50,635 bases of DNA from an uncultured Planctomycetaceae bacterium (GTDB lineage: Bacteria; Planctomycetota; Planctomycetia; Planctomycetales; Planctomycetaceae), in contig CALFSX010000221.1 in NCBI GenBank assembly GCA_937916515.1, positions 1 to 50,635 on the forward strand. The letters are read 5' to 3'. The stretch's first letter is position 1. Each line of letters starts with the position of its first letter. The position numbers and the translations under genes were made by a program. Positions 37,701-47,000 of the stretch are shown piece after piece. The notes under the pieces were generated by a model. The model saw nothing but the letters and a program-made list of their open reading frames with translations. It had not been told where the DNA came from and made no database searches.

Positions 37701-38382
37701 TGCGCTGGTATCCGGTTCCGATAACAAGGTCGGCTGCATCCTGTACTGGCGGATGATCCGTGGCACCGCCGAGATCCCAAGTGCCTTTCGTCGGTTTGCC
37801 GTCGATGTAGGCGTGCAAACTGTCGGCTTTGCCAAAGGTGAAGTCCAGCGCAACATGGTGCCAGCCGGTGAGTGGCATTTCGGCGGTGCTCCACCAACGA
37901 TGCCAGTCGTGTTCTTTCGTTTCGGGATCCTGACTGGTGAACAGAAAGCCAAGTTGAGCACCAGTCTCTGCCCCCTGAAGTCGGACGGAATAGTTCTGAT
38001 TGTTCTCCCCGAGATTTTCACCCAGCTTCCCGTTGCGGCCTTTACCAATGATGTAGATCATCTGGCCTTTGGCAACAGATTTCGTCTTCACCCAGGCTTC
38101 GAATGCAAAGGTGTCGCCAGCACCGAATCGAACATTTGTGAAGCCGCCGCGTTCGTGGTCTTTAACCAGAAGACAGCCTTCGTGCCCAACGAATGCTGCT
38201 GCTTTGTTGTCGGCACCAAAATTTGGATATCGAGGAGTCCGTGGCCCATCGGCAGAAGTTCCGAATTTTCCCTGCCACGCACCCGGCTGCGATTCACCAT
38301 CAAACCGCCATTCGACCAACGGTTCGCCCGCCTCGACAAAGCTGGCGGTCACAATCATCAAAATGGCGATTAGTCGAGTCAT
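34711..38382 (-). CDS. LamG-PSCyt1-DUF1549-DUF1553 cytochrome
   Basis: About 1223 residues from ATG 38382 (signal: TRLIAILMIVTASFVEAG). The N-terminal 250 residues form a LamG/ConA-like domain (DTFAFEAWVKTKS, GWHHVALDFTFG, GWIDNVAVYREAFS). Next comes a PA14-like region (HRLLLRGRGVCRLIIDG), then PSCyt1 with CYNCHQG and MPPKGHPLPGEE. DUF1549 has a second CARCHD site, and DUF1553 (NRIWQRLMGRGLV) ends the protein. A TTG at 38403 also opens the frame. Its LamG domain points to binding of glycans or surfaces. It is separated from the DUF1552 gene by 187 bp and lies upstream of a DUF1501 gene. Confidence 0.9.
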   Translation of the reverse strand: MTRLIAILMIVTASFVEAGEPLVEWRFDGESQPGAWQGKFGTSADGPRTPRYPNFGADNKAAAFVGHEGCLLVKDHERGGFTNVRFGAGDTFAFEAWVKTKSVAKGQMIYIIGKGRNGKLGENLGENNQNYSVRLQGAETGAQLGFLFTSQDPETKEHDWHRWWSTAEMPLTGWHHVALDFTFGKADSLHAYIDGKPTKGTWDLGGATDHPPVQDAADLVIGTGYQRSSGSSFQGWIDNVAVYREAFSPEVIAQRYVHVPPPPAVTPEMIPAGSVQVQLSEDGVPANNAWPEEPQVTETYQEDVFGLIDLPQKYVSTGVRGDRANPLHLRASAMVELPEGKHRLLLRGRGVCRLIIDGKQLLETSPRPTDPAGHGLLSAQDDYLDLGPDFRFAPPGNRDAWCEFETAGGKHFVILETLVGGVTGNSRFRPELGETVVAVSLQGSEAWSLLSPGERQVAYTDQQWPIYEAERLARFATMNANARADCRAAHRDYWDRRRTTAANWLANTEPVDVPELPSGFPANNAIDHFLAARIETVSKESNDNQTAGVNYFKEVRPLLEKRCYNCHQGTKAKGGLRLDDHESALKGGDSEEPAIVAGRIDQSSLIDRITSQDKDTVMPPKGHPLPGEEIALLKRWIEGGAVWPQFDVTNFKPTPLADDLSFLRRVTLDTVGVTPTESEIAAFRTDSSDTRRANVIERLLADSRWADHWMGYWLDVLAENPNMINPTLNNTGPFRWWLYESMLDNKPADLFVTELIRMEGSERSGGPAGFATASQNDLPMAAKGIIVSSAFLGVEMKCARCHDAPAHVSMQEDLLQLAALLKQKPIKLPESSSVPAGRLDQSGREPLIQVTLKPGVEIQPAWPFARYCDETVADTLAEHPENSRDRLAALMTAPQNERFAQVMVNRIWQRLMGRGLVADVHDWEKSGPSHPELLRWLGRQFVASGYDVKAVSQLILNSHAYQRATDSTLLETSPLYVSPAPRRLTAEQIVDSVFHATGTPFDLEEVNLDIDSVRTVQIALALGKPRRSWMLASMSNERDRPSLSLPRITAVTSVLESFGWRGARQDPRSLRDTEPNILQPAIHANGVMSIWLTRLSDRHGITQLALEEQPLEQLIDRLFLRLLTRKPSAEEKERYVRFLSEGYDTRIIPESERIVPTPVKREPERYVSWSNHVDGPANALAVQKEIAARRGDPPSNTLNSDWRERMEDVLWAVLNAPEWMYTR

Positions 38383-38569
38383 GATATTCACAGATGGATC
38401 CAATGTTCAGTGATATTCAAAGGTTACCATCCAGACGGGCTGGCGACGATCAGCAGATTCAGAATTCAACGTTCGCGGCAAAAGTTAACAGCATGCTGGC
38501 CGATATTGACGACACAGGCATTTGCTGCACCATGACGTCGACGTCTTGATGATAATCTTGCCATAAGAT

Positions 38570-39916
38570 TCAAGTCGAAATTTCGTTGAGTGTGCCTGTG
38601 CTGCTGCCAAACGCGTTTACTGCGATTCCGAGCTGTTGAAGCATCGTGACGAACAGATTGCATAGCGGTTTGTTGTGGTCACGTCGGAAGGCAAGGTGTT
38701 GACCATGCTGAAAACCACCGCCAGCAAGCAGGATCGGAAGGTTGGTATTGTCGTGCGTGTTAGCATCTCCCATATTGCTGCCGAACAGAATCATAGTCCG
38801 GTCTAACAGGCGGTCCTCGCCTTCACGTGTCTCAGCAAGTTGTCCGAACAATTTTTTAAGCAGCACCATCTGTTGACGGTCGGCGTCTTTAAGTTGCTGT
38901 ACTTTGCTATCTGATTGCCCATGATGGCTGAGATTGTGGTAGCCGTCCGTGGTACTCTGATCGGGGTGCAGATTGAAGACTGGAGTTGCAAACGCGTCAA
39001 CCATTAACGTGACGATGCGAGTCGAATCCGACTCCAGCGCCAGCCTCGCCATCGATAACATCAGGTCGAACTTTTCGAAGAACAGTTTCTGATCTCGAAT
39101 GTCGTCCGGAGCAGGCTGATCGGTCTTCGGTTTGGGACGCAGTTCCCACTCGCGACTCGTATGCAAACGCTCTTCCATTTCGCGAATGGACGTCAGATAT
39201 TGATCCAGTCGTGATTGATCGTCACGACCCAGCTTGCGGCGAAACTGGTGAGTATCATCAAGCAGCGCATCAAGAATGCTTCCGCGTTCGTCAAGATGAT
39301 GCAACTGTCGCTGAACCGCACTCGGATCGCCCTGAACGAACATCTTTCGAAACAATGCCGGTGCACTGTCTGCCGCCGGAAGCAGTACGCCATCACGCGT
39401 CCACGACAGACTGCGATTGGCTTTGTCGATGTTGACTCCCAGATTCAATGTCGAAAAGCGAGTCACCGGCCCAAGCTGTTCGGCGGCGAATTGGTCGAGC
39501 GAGATGGAATTGCGAAAGCCGCTTTTCGTCGGCCCGCGAGCCGCCGTTAGAAAACAGTTCTCCGTGCTGTGTCCGCCATCCACGTCGGGATGAGACAAAC
39601 CGCTGATCACTGTGAAGTCGTCACGAAACTCCGCCAGATCCTGCAGATACGGCGAAAATTCATAGCCTCGCCCCGCCTGCTCAGGGAAGAAGGGTTTCGG
39701 CAGAACGCCAAGGTTATTCGATATCAGCAACATCCGCCGCGGAGCTTCTGAGTCAACGTCTTTCGCAAACGCAGGCCGCAAAGATTCCAGCAGCGGCAAC
39801 GACAGTGCAACTCCCGCCCCACAAAGAAACCGGCGACGATTCAGAGCCCCGAAACGCGGAACGGCCTTTCCGGGCTGTCGCCCATCAACCAAAGGGCTCA
39901 CCATATCAATTTTCAT
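38570..39916 (-). CDS. DUF1552 protein, Tat-exported
   Basis: 448 residues. A Tat signal NRRRFLCGAGVALSLPLLESL lies at about residues 27-47, after an unusually long leader whose segment GRQPGKAVPRFG is encoded by a palindromic repeat. DUF1552 marks are FFPEQAGRGYEFSPYLQDL, LSHPDVDGGHSTENCFLT, SLDQFAAEQLG and GSNMGDANTHDNTNLPILLAGGG. DUF1552 proteins are typically partnered with DUF1592 proteins, and the DUF1592 gene ends three bases upstream, so the two form an operon. Confidence 0.92.
   Translation of the reverse strand: MKIDMVSPLVDGRQPGKAVPRFGALNRRRFLCGAGVALSLPLLESLRPAFAKDVDSEAPRRMLLISNNLGVLPKPFFPEQAGRGYEFSPYLQDLAEFRDDFTVISGLSHPDVDGGHSTENCFLTAARGPTKSGFRNSISLDQFAAEQLGPVTRFSTLNLGVNIDKANRSLSWTRDGVLLPAADSAPALFRKMFVQGDPSAVQRQLHHLDERGSILDALLDDTHQFRRKLGRDDQSRLDQYLTSIREMEERLHTSREWELRPKPKTDQPAPDDIRDQKLFFEKFDLMLSMARLALESDSTRIVTLMVDAFATPVFNLHPDQSTTDGYHNLSHHGQSDSKVQQLKDADRQQMVLLKKLFGQLAETREGEDRLLDRTMILFGSNMGDANTHDNTNLPILLAGGGFQHGQHLAFRRDHNKPLCNLFVTMLQQLGIAVNAFGSSTGTLNEIST
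39861..39880. repeat. In-frame palindromic-element half, in DUF1552 gene
   Basis: ACGGCCTTTCCGGGCTGTCG matches the arms of the element at 41710-41769 with small changes. It encodes the leader segment GRQPGKAVP before the Tat signal. Confidence 0.5.
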
Positions 39917-39919
39917 GAT

Positions 39920-42628
39920 TCAGTCTTCTTGAAACTTTGGGCGATTGATTGTGCCGTTGTTTCGTACGGCCTGGAAAGGTCGCCCAACGAAAATCTGACT
40001 TTGGACCAACCCATGAATCAGATCGCGGACACGATAATCGTCCGCAGCACAGACATCGAGGATCGCTTCAACTTCTGCACGATCTGCAAATCGTACTGGA
40101 GTTCCAGTCGCGTAAACCGTGAATTGATGCAGAAGGTTGCGAGCCAACTGCCGAGGATTGCCAGCAAAAATGGACTTCAGCCCACGGATGTCTTGAAAGC
40201 TGCGACCGTCAAGTAACTTGCCGCTGGCATCGACCGTGCCGGAGATGGCATAGGAGAAGTCGTGCCCAGCACGGTCAATTCCGCTGACGCGTTTTCCCGC
40301 TTCGATTCCTCGATAATGCGTTCGCCAGCCGCCAAAGATGTCGAAGTTCTCCAATGCCAAACCGACAGGATCGAACCTTGCATGACAACCAGCACACGTC
40401 TCTGATTTGGCGTGCAGAGCAAGCAATTCACGAATCGTCTTCGCCCCACGAATATCAGGCTCAACCGCTGGCACGCTCGCCGGAGGTGGTGGCGGTGGCT
40501 GACCAAGCAAACGTTCCATCATCCACGCGCCGCGAATAACGGGCGACGTGGAAGTTCCGTTGGCAGTCACCTTCAGAATTGCCGCCTGCGTTAACAGGCC
40601 ACCATACGGACTATCTTCAGGAAGAATGACTTTTCTAAGTTCCGATCCGGAGACAGCCTTCAGTCCGTAATGTTGGGACAGCCGATCGTTCACGTAAACA
40701 AAGTTCGCGTCGATAAGTACTCTGGACGGCAGATTATCACGAATCATCGCGGCAAAGAACGTGCGTGTTTCGCTTCCCATCGATTCGATCAGATAGTCGT
40801 CGAAGCGATATTCGGGATACAAACGAATGTCCGGTTCATCTCGCCGAATGTGTCGCAGGCCGAGCCAATAGTTGGTGAAGTTTTCAACAAAGAGATCAAA
40901 GCCAGGACCGTGGATTAAACGATCAGCCTCGCTGCGAAACGTGTCGGCATCGCGAAGCTTCCCAGCCGCTGCCAGCTCCATCAGCGGCGCATCGGGACGG
41001 GAGTTCGTAAGAAAGTGCGAAAGTCGCGACGCGATTGCATAGTGTTCAAGTCGTGCTTCGCGGACCAGGTTCGTGGCCTTTGGTTCGCGCAGGTAAAGGA
41101 AGTGGCTTGAGCACAGAAACGCCTTGTATCCGGCGAGCATAGCTTCGGCGAACGGGCTGCCCTGTTCCAGCCGATTCAGCACAAGCTGTTCGAACCGATC
41201 GAGCGTTTCTTCCGGCACAGGTTCGCGAGCTGCGATTGTGATGAAACGCCTAAGCAGTCGCCGCGCGTCATTCGGTTTATCGTTGCTTTGAACGTTCGCT
41301 CCGAGATCATCAAACAGAACGCGATGTGAGCGTGGCGGCCACGACTCGGGTGCGATCGGACCTTCAACTTCCAACCACTGAAAAGCGATCCCCGGCTGGC
41401 CGTCTTCCGGAAACGGCGGATAGCGATACGTCGGTGGCCCACCATTGACATTACGAGCCAATGGAACCGGCAATCCCAACAGACTGTACTCAAAGGTTTC
41501 TGTCGGAAGCAGCTGTATTGTTGTTTCGTAAATGTTTGGTTCAGGGTGAATATCCACAATGCCACCAGTCGCTCGCACGTCGCCCGACACATCCGGCCCT
41601 GATGGCTTGCGAGCGCGGAATGTCATTGGCACAGGCGCTGTTGCCGGTTTAAGTTCGTAGCCTTCCGTCTGCAGAATGGCACGCGCTGCAAAGCGGACGT
41701 GATAAGTAAGACGACCTTTCCAGGCCGTCGTGCTGTTGCTGCTTGCGGCGACAGCCTGGAAAGGCCGTCCAGTTTTCGCAACGAACCCACGTGGGTATCC
41801 GTAGTACGGCCAGTGGGCAGATCGAAACAGAGCAAGTTCAAGGGCGGGATCATCCTTTACGGCGGCGAGGTCGCTGTTGTCAACCGCTCTGTTGTCCTTC
41901 GCAAAAAACATCGCTTCGCGTTCGCCGAATGTGTTGTTGGCTGAGAACAACTGTGTCCCGGCTGCGCGATATTTGATGACCGATGGGGGCTCCAGACCAT
42001 CGGCCATCGCCTGACGCAGCGCGGCTTCGGCGGCATCAAGATACGCTGCCAACTGCACTCGTGACATATCCAGCGCACTGGCGGTTTTATTGAACCGATA
42101 AGCTTCTCGATCTTCCGGCAGCATATCGCGAATATCCAGAAACGGCAGTTGCAGCACGTCCCGAAGGTTCTGCTGATACTCGTCCTGGTTAAGACGGCGC
42201 AGCGGGCCGCGACCGTTCGCAAGAATATCTGCTCGATCGGCTTCTGCAATCCTGTCGTAAAGCAACGTTACCAATGATTGACGATCACTGTCCGCCACCC
42301 CCGAAGGATCAGGCGGCATCTCGCCGGATTTGACTCGATCATGAACAAGAATCCAACGATCACGGATTTGCCGTTCATCCAAACTGAAAGCCAGTGACGC
42401 AAGATCGAGTCCGCCTTCTGCTGACTCACCATCATGGCAGCCAAAGCAGTTGTTCTTCAGGAACGTGCTTAGCACATCCGAAACTTCGGCAGCTGAAAGC
42501 GGCTGACCCATCAATCCCAGAAATAGTAGCAAGCCCAGGCTTAATCGACTCGCAAGCGACTTACCGCCAACCAACCGCTGTGCACACAACCGACCGTCTT
42601 TCGGTGCTGTAACCGAGTCGCCACTCAT
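39920..42628 (-). CDS. DUF1592-family (DUF1587/1595/1592/1588/1585) cytochrome
   Basis: 902 residues. A hydrophobic signal (LGLLLFLGLMGQPLSAAE) ends near residue 47. The first haem site CFGCH is at residues 61-65. The DUF1587 block is GPLRRLNQDEYQQNLRDVL. The DUF1595/1592 regions include RRLLRRFITIAAREPVPEE, ASRLSHFLTNSRPD and HYGLKAVSG. DUF1588 carries a second site, CAGCHARFDPVGLALENFD, and DUF1585 closes the protein. The start overlaps the DUF1501 stop by ATGA. Two stretches, near residues 287-306 and at the very C terminus (GRPFQAVRNN), derive from a palindromic repeat. Confidence 0.93.
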   Translation of the reverse strand: MSGDSVTAPKDGRLCAQRLVGGKSLASRLSLGLLLFLGLMGQPLSAAEVSDVLSTFLKNNCFGCHDGESAEGGLDLASLAFSLDERQIRDRWILVHDRVKSGEMPPDPSGVADSDRQSLVTLLYDRIAEADRADILANGRGPLRRLNQDEYQQNLRDVLQLPFLDIRDMLPEDREAYRFNKTASALDMSRVQLAAYLDAAEAALRQAMADGLEPPSVIKYRAAGTQLFSANNTFGEREAMFFAKDNRAVDNSDLAAVKDDPALELALFRSAHWPYYGYPRGFVAKTGRPFQAVAASSNSTTAWKGRLTYHVRFAARAILQTEGYELKPATAPVPMTFRARKPSGPDVSGDVRATGGIVDIHPEPNIYETTIQLLPTETFEYSLLGLPVPLARNVNGGPPTYRYPPFPEDGQPGIAFQWLEVEGPIAPESWPPRSHRVLFDDLGANVQSNDKPNDARRLLRRFITIAAREPVPEETLDRFEQLVLNRLEQGSPFAEAMLAGYKAFLCSSHFLYLREPKATNLVREARLEHYAIASRLSHFLTNSRPDAPLMELAAAGKLRDADTFRSEADRLIHGPGFDLFVENFTNYWLGLRHIRRDEPDIRLYPEYRFDDYLIESMGSETRTFFAAMIRDNLPSRVLIDANFVYVNDRLSQHYGLKAVSGSELRKVILPEDSPYGGLLTQAAILKVTANGTSTSPVIRGAWMMERLLGQPPPPPPASVPAVEPDIRGAKTIRELLALHAKSETCAGCHARFDPVGLALENFDIFGGWRTHYRGIEAGKRVSGIDRAGHDFSYAISGTVDASGKLLDGRSFQDIRGLKSIFAGNPRQLARNLLHQFTVYATGTPVRFADRAEVEAILDVCAADDYRVRDLIHGLVQSQIFVGRPFQAVRNNGTINRPKFQED
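39965..39981. repeat. In-frame palindromic-element half, 3' end of DUF1592 gene
   Basis: The 17 bases ACGGCCTGGAAAGGTCG are the exact reverse complement of 41712-41728. They encode GRPFQAV close to the C terminus, replacing the usual DUF1585 ending. Confidence 0.6.
41710..41769. repeat. In-frame palindromic element inside the DUF1592 gene
   Basis: Arm 1 (41710-41731) GACGACCTTTCCAGGCCGTC and arm 2 (41749-41769) CGACAGCCTGGAAAGGCCGT agree at 19 of 21 positions around a 17-nt loop. Read on the coding strand it gives GRPFQAVAASSNSTTAWKGR without disturbing the frame. Confidence 0.7.
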
Positions 42629-44040
42629 GCCAGAATCTCGTTGATCACGTGGCCGTGCACGTCCGTCAAGCGGCGTTCGATTCCGTTGTGATAGAACGTC
42701 AGGCGAGTATGATCGATGCCCAGCAGGTGCAGCGATGTCGCATGTAAATCGTAGCTGTAGGATGGCGATTCAACCGCCTTGAAACCGAGCTCATCCGTCG
42801 CTCCATATCCAACTCCGCCGCGAATGCCTCCACCAGCAAGCCATGCTGTGAATGCTCCGGCATTGTGGTCGCGGCCTTTCCCGGTTCCACCCTGAGCACC
42901 CGGTTGACGGCCGAATTCCGTCGTGCAAATCACCAGTGTGTCGTCGAGCATTCCCTGTCGCTTCAAGTCTTTCAGCAGCGCGGATGCTCCCGTATCCAAC
43001 ACCGCTCCCCAATAACCGTGGTCTCGCGGCAGGTCTTCGTGACTGTCCCAGTTCGGTCGAATTTTCTTCGATGTTGTGTTCTCTGCGCCGCAGTAAATCT
43101 GCACAAACCGCACTCCCCGCTGCACCAGTCGCCGAGCCAGCAGGCATTGCCGACCAAACGGGCCAGCCTCAGGGTGGTCGATATCATAAAGCTGCTGAGT
43201 TGCCGCCGTTTCGTTGCTAAGGTCGGTCACTTCCGGCGCACTCAACTGCAATCGCGCGGCCATTTCATACGCCTTAATCCGAGCGTCAAGTTCACTGTTG
43301 TCTTTGCGTGAATCAAGATGCAGTCGATTCAGCTGTTCCAGAAACTCAAGCCCCGCGCGATCTGCGTCAGAAGTTGCAGCTTTAAAATCCGTCGGCGGAA
43401 ACAGGTCAACAATCGGTTGCTTTGAATTGGACGTATCAAGCGGCGTCGCCTGATATTCGGCCGGCAGAAATCCCGCGCCCCAGTTGATGATGCCTCCCGG
43501 CGGCAATCCACGTGGATCGGGCAGCACCACAAAAGCAGGCAGATCATCCGCTTCGCTGCCCAGCCCGTATGTCACCCACGCCCCCATGCTGGGAAAACCG
43601 GGCAATGCAAAACCAGTGTTCATCATAAAGCAGGCGGGGCCATGCAGCGCCGATTTGCTGTGCATCGAATAAATGAATGCCATGTCGTCCACACATGTGG
43701 CCAGCTTCGGAAACAGGTCGCTCACCCAGCGCCCCGAGTGACCATGCTGCTGAAACTTCCAATGACTTCCCTGACAGTTGCCAGGTTTCGATGCAAAAAA
43801 CTGCAGATTGCCGTCAGGATCGAATGGCTTTCCGTTACGTTTTTCGAGTTCTGGTTTGTAATCAAACGTATCAACCTGGCTCATGCCACCGGGGCAGAAT
43901 ATCTGAATCACACGTCGGGCTTTGGGCGCATGATGTGATTCCGCTCGACCTTCGCCAGCCAGCATCGCAGTTAGTGCAAGCCCGCCAAATCCACCACCCG
44001 CAGCCTGCAGAAAATCTCTTCGTAAATAACTGATGTTCAT
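42625..44040 (-). CDS. DUF1501 protein, Tat-exported
   Basis: 471 residues. The Tat signal is LRRDFLQAAGGGFGGLALTAML. DUF1501 motifs are GGMSQVDTFDYKPELE, TTEFGRQPGAQG, GKGRDHN (the complete metal-type motif) and WLAGGGIRGG. Length and motifs match the 14461-15945 protein closely. It begins three bases after the DUF1553 cytochrome stop and its own stop overlaps the DUF1592 start, so the three are translationally linked. Probably an exported metal-dependent hydrolase-like protein of unknown substrate. Confidence 0.93.
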   Translation of the reverse strand: MNISYLRRDFLQAAGGGFGGLALTAMLAGEGRAESHHAPKARRVIQIFCPGGMSQVDTFDYKPELEKRNGKPFDPDGNLQFFASKPGNCQGSHWKFQQHGHSGRWVSDLFPKLATCVDDMAFIYSMHSKSALHGPACFMMNTGFALPGFPSMGAWVTYGLGSEADDLPAFVVLPDPRGLPPGGIINWGAGFLPAEYQATPLDTSNSKQPIVDLFPPTDFKAATSDADRAGLEFLEQLNRLHLDSRKDNSELDARIKAYEMAARLQLSAPEVTDLSNETAATQQLYDIDHPEAGPFGRQCLLARRLVQRGVRFVQIYCGAENTTSKKIRPNWDSHEDLPRDHGYWGAVLDTGASALLKDLKRQGMLDDTLVICTTEFGRQPGAQGGTGKGRDHNAGAFTAWLAGGGIRGGVGYGATDELGFKAVESPSYSYDLHATSLHLLGIDHTRLTFYHNGIERRLTDVHGHVINEILA

Positions 44041-44043
44041 TGA

Positions 44044-47000
44044 TCAATCCAGGTAAACGAACTCGTTCGAATTAAACAGCGATCGGCAAAGAGCAAACAA
44101 TCCCTGCTTACTGATAAAGTCCGTGGCAAGGTGCAATTCGTTTGATGTCGGCCGTCGTGCAAGTGCCAATTCAAACGCACGAATGATCTGAGCTGGTTGT
44201 TCAGAACCAACATCCTGCTGAACGCGTTCGGCCAGGTAACCTGCCTGCCGAAGCATAAAGTCGTTGTTGTACAGAGCCAACGATTGCAGCGGCGTTGTTG
44301 TCGTTTGACGTTTCGGCGTCATGTTCGCGGGATCAGGGCAATCCAGCGTTGTAAGAAATCTGTTCGGCGTGGTGCGGACGGTGTAACGATAAATGCTCCG
44401 CCGCCACAGTTCCGGTTTATCAGCTGTAATGTAGGTGTAAATCGGCGCATAGGCTTCCTGATACTGAAAGTCTTCAAAGCCCGGTCCGCCCTGTTTCACA
44501 TTCAATTTCCCGCTGACAAACAGCACGGCATCACGGATCGATTCCGCTTCCAGCCGTCGAGGATTCTGACGCCAAAGCAAGCGGTTGTCTGAGTCGATTT
44601 GTCGAGCTGCTCCGCCATTCGTTCCATCAACGTAGCTTACCTGTTGATAGGTCTTGCTGGTCACGATCAAACGATGCATCGCCTTCAACGACCAATTCTG
44701 CCGCACGAGTTCTTCTGCCAACCAATCCAGCAATTCCGGATGCGATGGCCGACCGCCGCCGAAACCGAAGTCGCTGGGTGTATCGACAAGCCCCGTACCG
44801 AAATGCCAATGCCACAGGCGATTCACGATGACTCGACGAGTCAGCGGATTATCCGTATCAGTAATCCATCGCGCCAGCGCAGCACGGCGTTCGCCTTCGC
44901 TGGATTCCAGTGTTCCAAGTTTCGGATTCAACATAGCCAACGATCCGATCGCCTCAGGCTGCAGCGCGTCACCGATCGGCGATTCAGGATCACCACGAGC
45001 CAACAACCGAACTTCTGGCACAACCGATTCTGCGACAACGCCAAAGAAGCGTGCTGGAGCTTCAAGTGATTCCAGCTTTTCAGTGACCTTCTGGCGTTCC
45101 TTGCGAAGATCTTCCAGCCGCTGGCGGTATTCCGTCGTAAGTTCCGCTGGTACCGCAAGCTTCACGGCCGGATCGCCGAAGCCAACCTGATCCATACTGA
45201 AACCGTTTCCGCCATCGGTTGCAACAAGCGTCAAAAAACGTGCCGACGAAGGCAACTCGATGTCAACAACATGCAGTCCGTCTTCGCGTTTTAGCCGTGG
45301 GAAGTGTGTAACCTGCTTTCCGTCGACAAAGACCCAAACATCTGCGTAGTGTCCACCAACAGCACCGAAGTAACCGAGCTTCGCCGTAAACCGCAGCGCG
45401 TTGTCTAAGCTTCTCGCCTGCCCAGACATGGCATCCTGCATGGCACCAATATCAAACGTAATTCCGGCGTTGGCGTGTAGCCCCAGTACGCTGTGTGGTG
45501 CCTGAGTGAAATCGATGCCGCCAAGTTCCGGCGAATGTTGACTGGCAACCGGTCCGTTGCGAATCATATCCCACGCATTGCCGGATGTTTTGGGGAGACC
45601 GGTAATTGCGGTTCCAGTGGAGCTGACCGGAATCTCTGCCGTGCCGTCTTCGCCATCCGGAATAAACACGCCATCAATGAATGCAAAATCGGACGTAGAG
45701 AACTTGTTCGTGACCACATTGTCGAGCTTGCCAAAGTCGCGGGTTTGAACCTGAGCGTTACGCGGATCGATGGCCGCGCGATGCTTTCCGCTGCCCAGCC
45801 CATTGCCGCCACCAACGATATCCGCAAGATTCAGGCCCTCACCATCCAGCCGTCCAATTTCAAAATCGATTTCGCTTCGCCGCTTAGTCAGCTGCAGCTT
45901 CTGTTCTTCGTATGTCTTTACTTCCATGTCACTCACAACACGATCGTCGCGCCTTACACCAGCAAAGACCGCCTGCAACTGATAGTATTCCTGCTGCGAA
46001 ATCGGGTCGAGCTTATGATTGTGACAGCGAGCACAATTGACGGTCATCGCCATCGTGGCCGTCATCACCTGAGTTGCCATGTCGTCCAGATCAAGCGATC
46101 GCGCGGATCGTCGCAGTTCGGGACTTTTGGTTTCCACCTGCCCCACAAAATCCCACGGACCAGCCGCCAGAAATCCGGTACCAATCACCGCCTGTTCGTC
46201 ATCCGGCCACAGCACATCACCGGCAATTTGTTCCTGCAGAAAACGATCGTAAGGCTTGTCTTCGTTCAATGAATCGATGACATAATCACGATATCGCCAC
46301 GCGTTGTCTCGCCGTTTGTCGCGTTCAAACCCATGCGTGTCGGCATAGTGAGCAATGTCCAGCCAGTGCTGAGCGAATCGTTCGCCATAGGCCGGCGCGT
46401 CCAACAGAAGGTCGACAAGCTTTCCATACGCCTGAGGATCGGGATCGTTCACAAACGCTTCAACAGCTTCGGGCGTTGGAGGAAGTCCATGCAAATCAAA
46501 GGACAACCGCCGAATCAACGTGCGTCGATCTGCTGGCGGGCTCGACTGAAGCTGATGCTCTTTAAGCTTGGCACGTATGAATGCGTCGATCGTTGCAGCG
46601 AGATCGCTCGAATCGGCCTGCTCAGAACTTGCCCGTTCAGAATTCAGATGAGCATCCGGAGCCAACATCAGCGGCTGCAACGCCCACCATGACGCATCGG
46701 CCTTCGCTTTCTGCTTGACAACAACACCGGCGGGCCAGGTTGCTCCCTGCTGAATCCAAAGCTTTAACTTTGCCACATCCGCATCCGCAAGACGTTCCGC
46801 CTCCTTTGGCATCTCGGGCGGCTTTCCATTCTGTGACGTCACCAACTGGATCAGATAACTGCCATCAGGATCACCCGCAATGACATATTCATTGGCCTTC
46901 AGATCTTCCAGAGTTGCCAGCGAAACATCACCTTTCCTATCGCTGGACGAATGGCATCGCACACAGTGCTGCTGAAAGATCGGAGCGATCTGGCTTTCAA

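Noticed and set aside
37357-38373. 338-codon plus-strand frame opposite the LamG-cytochrome gene
   Set aside because: Antisense shadow of a well-supported gene; translation is rich in Arg/His/Phe without any family pattern, signal or ribosome-binding site.
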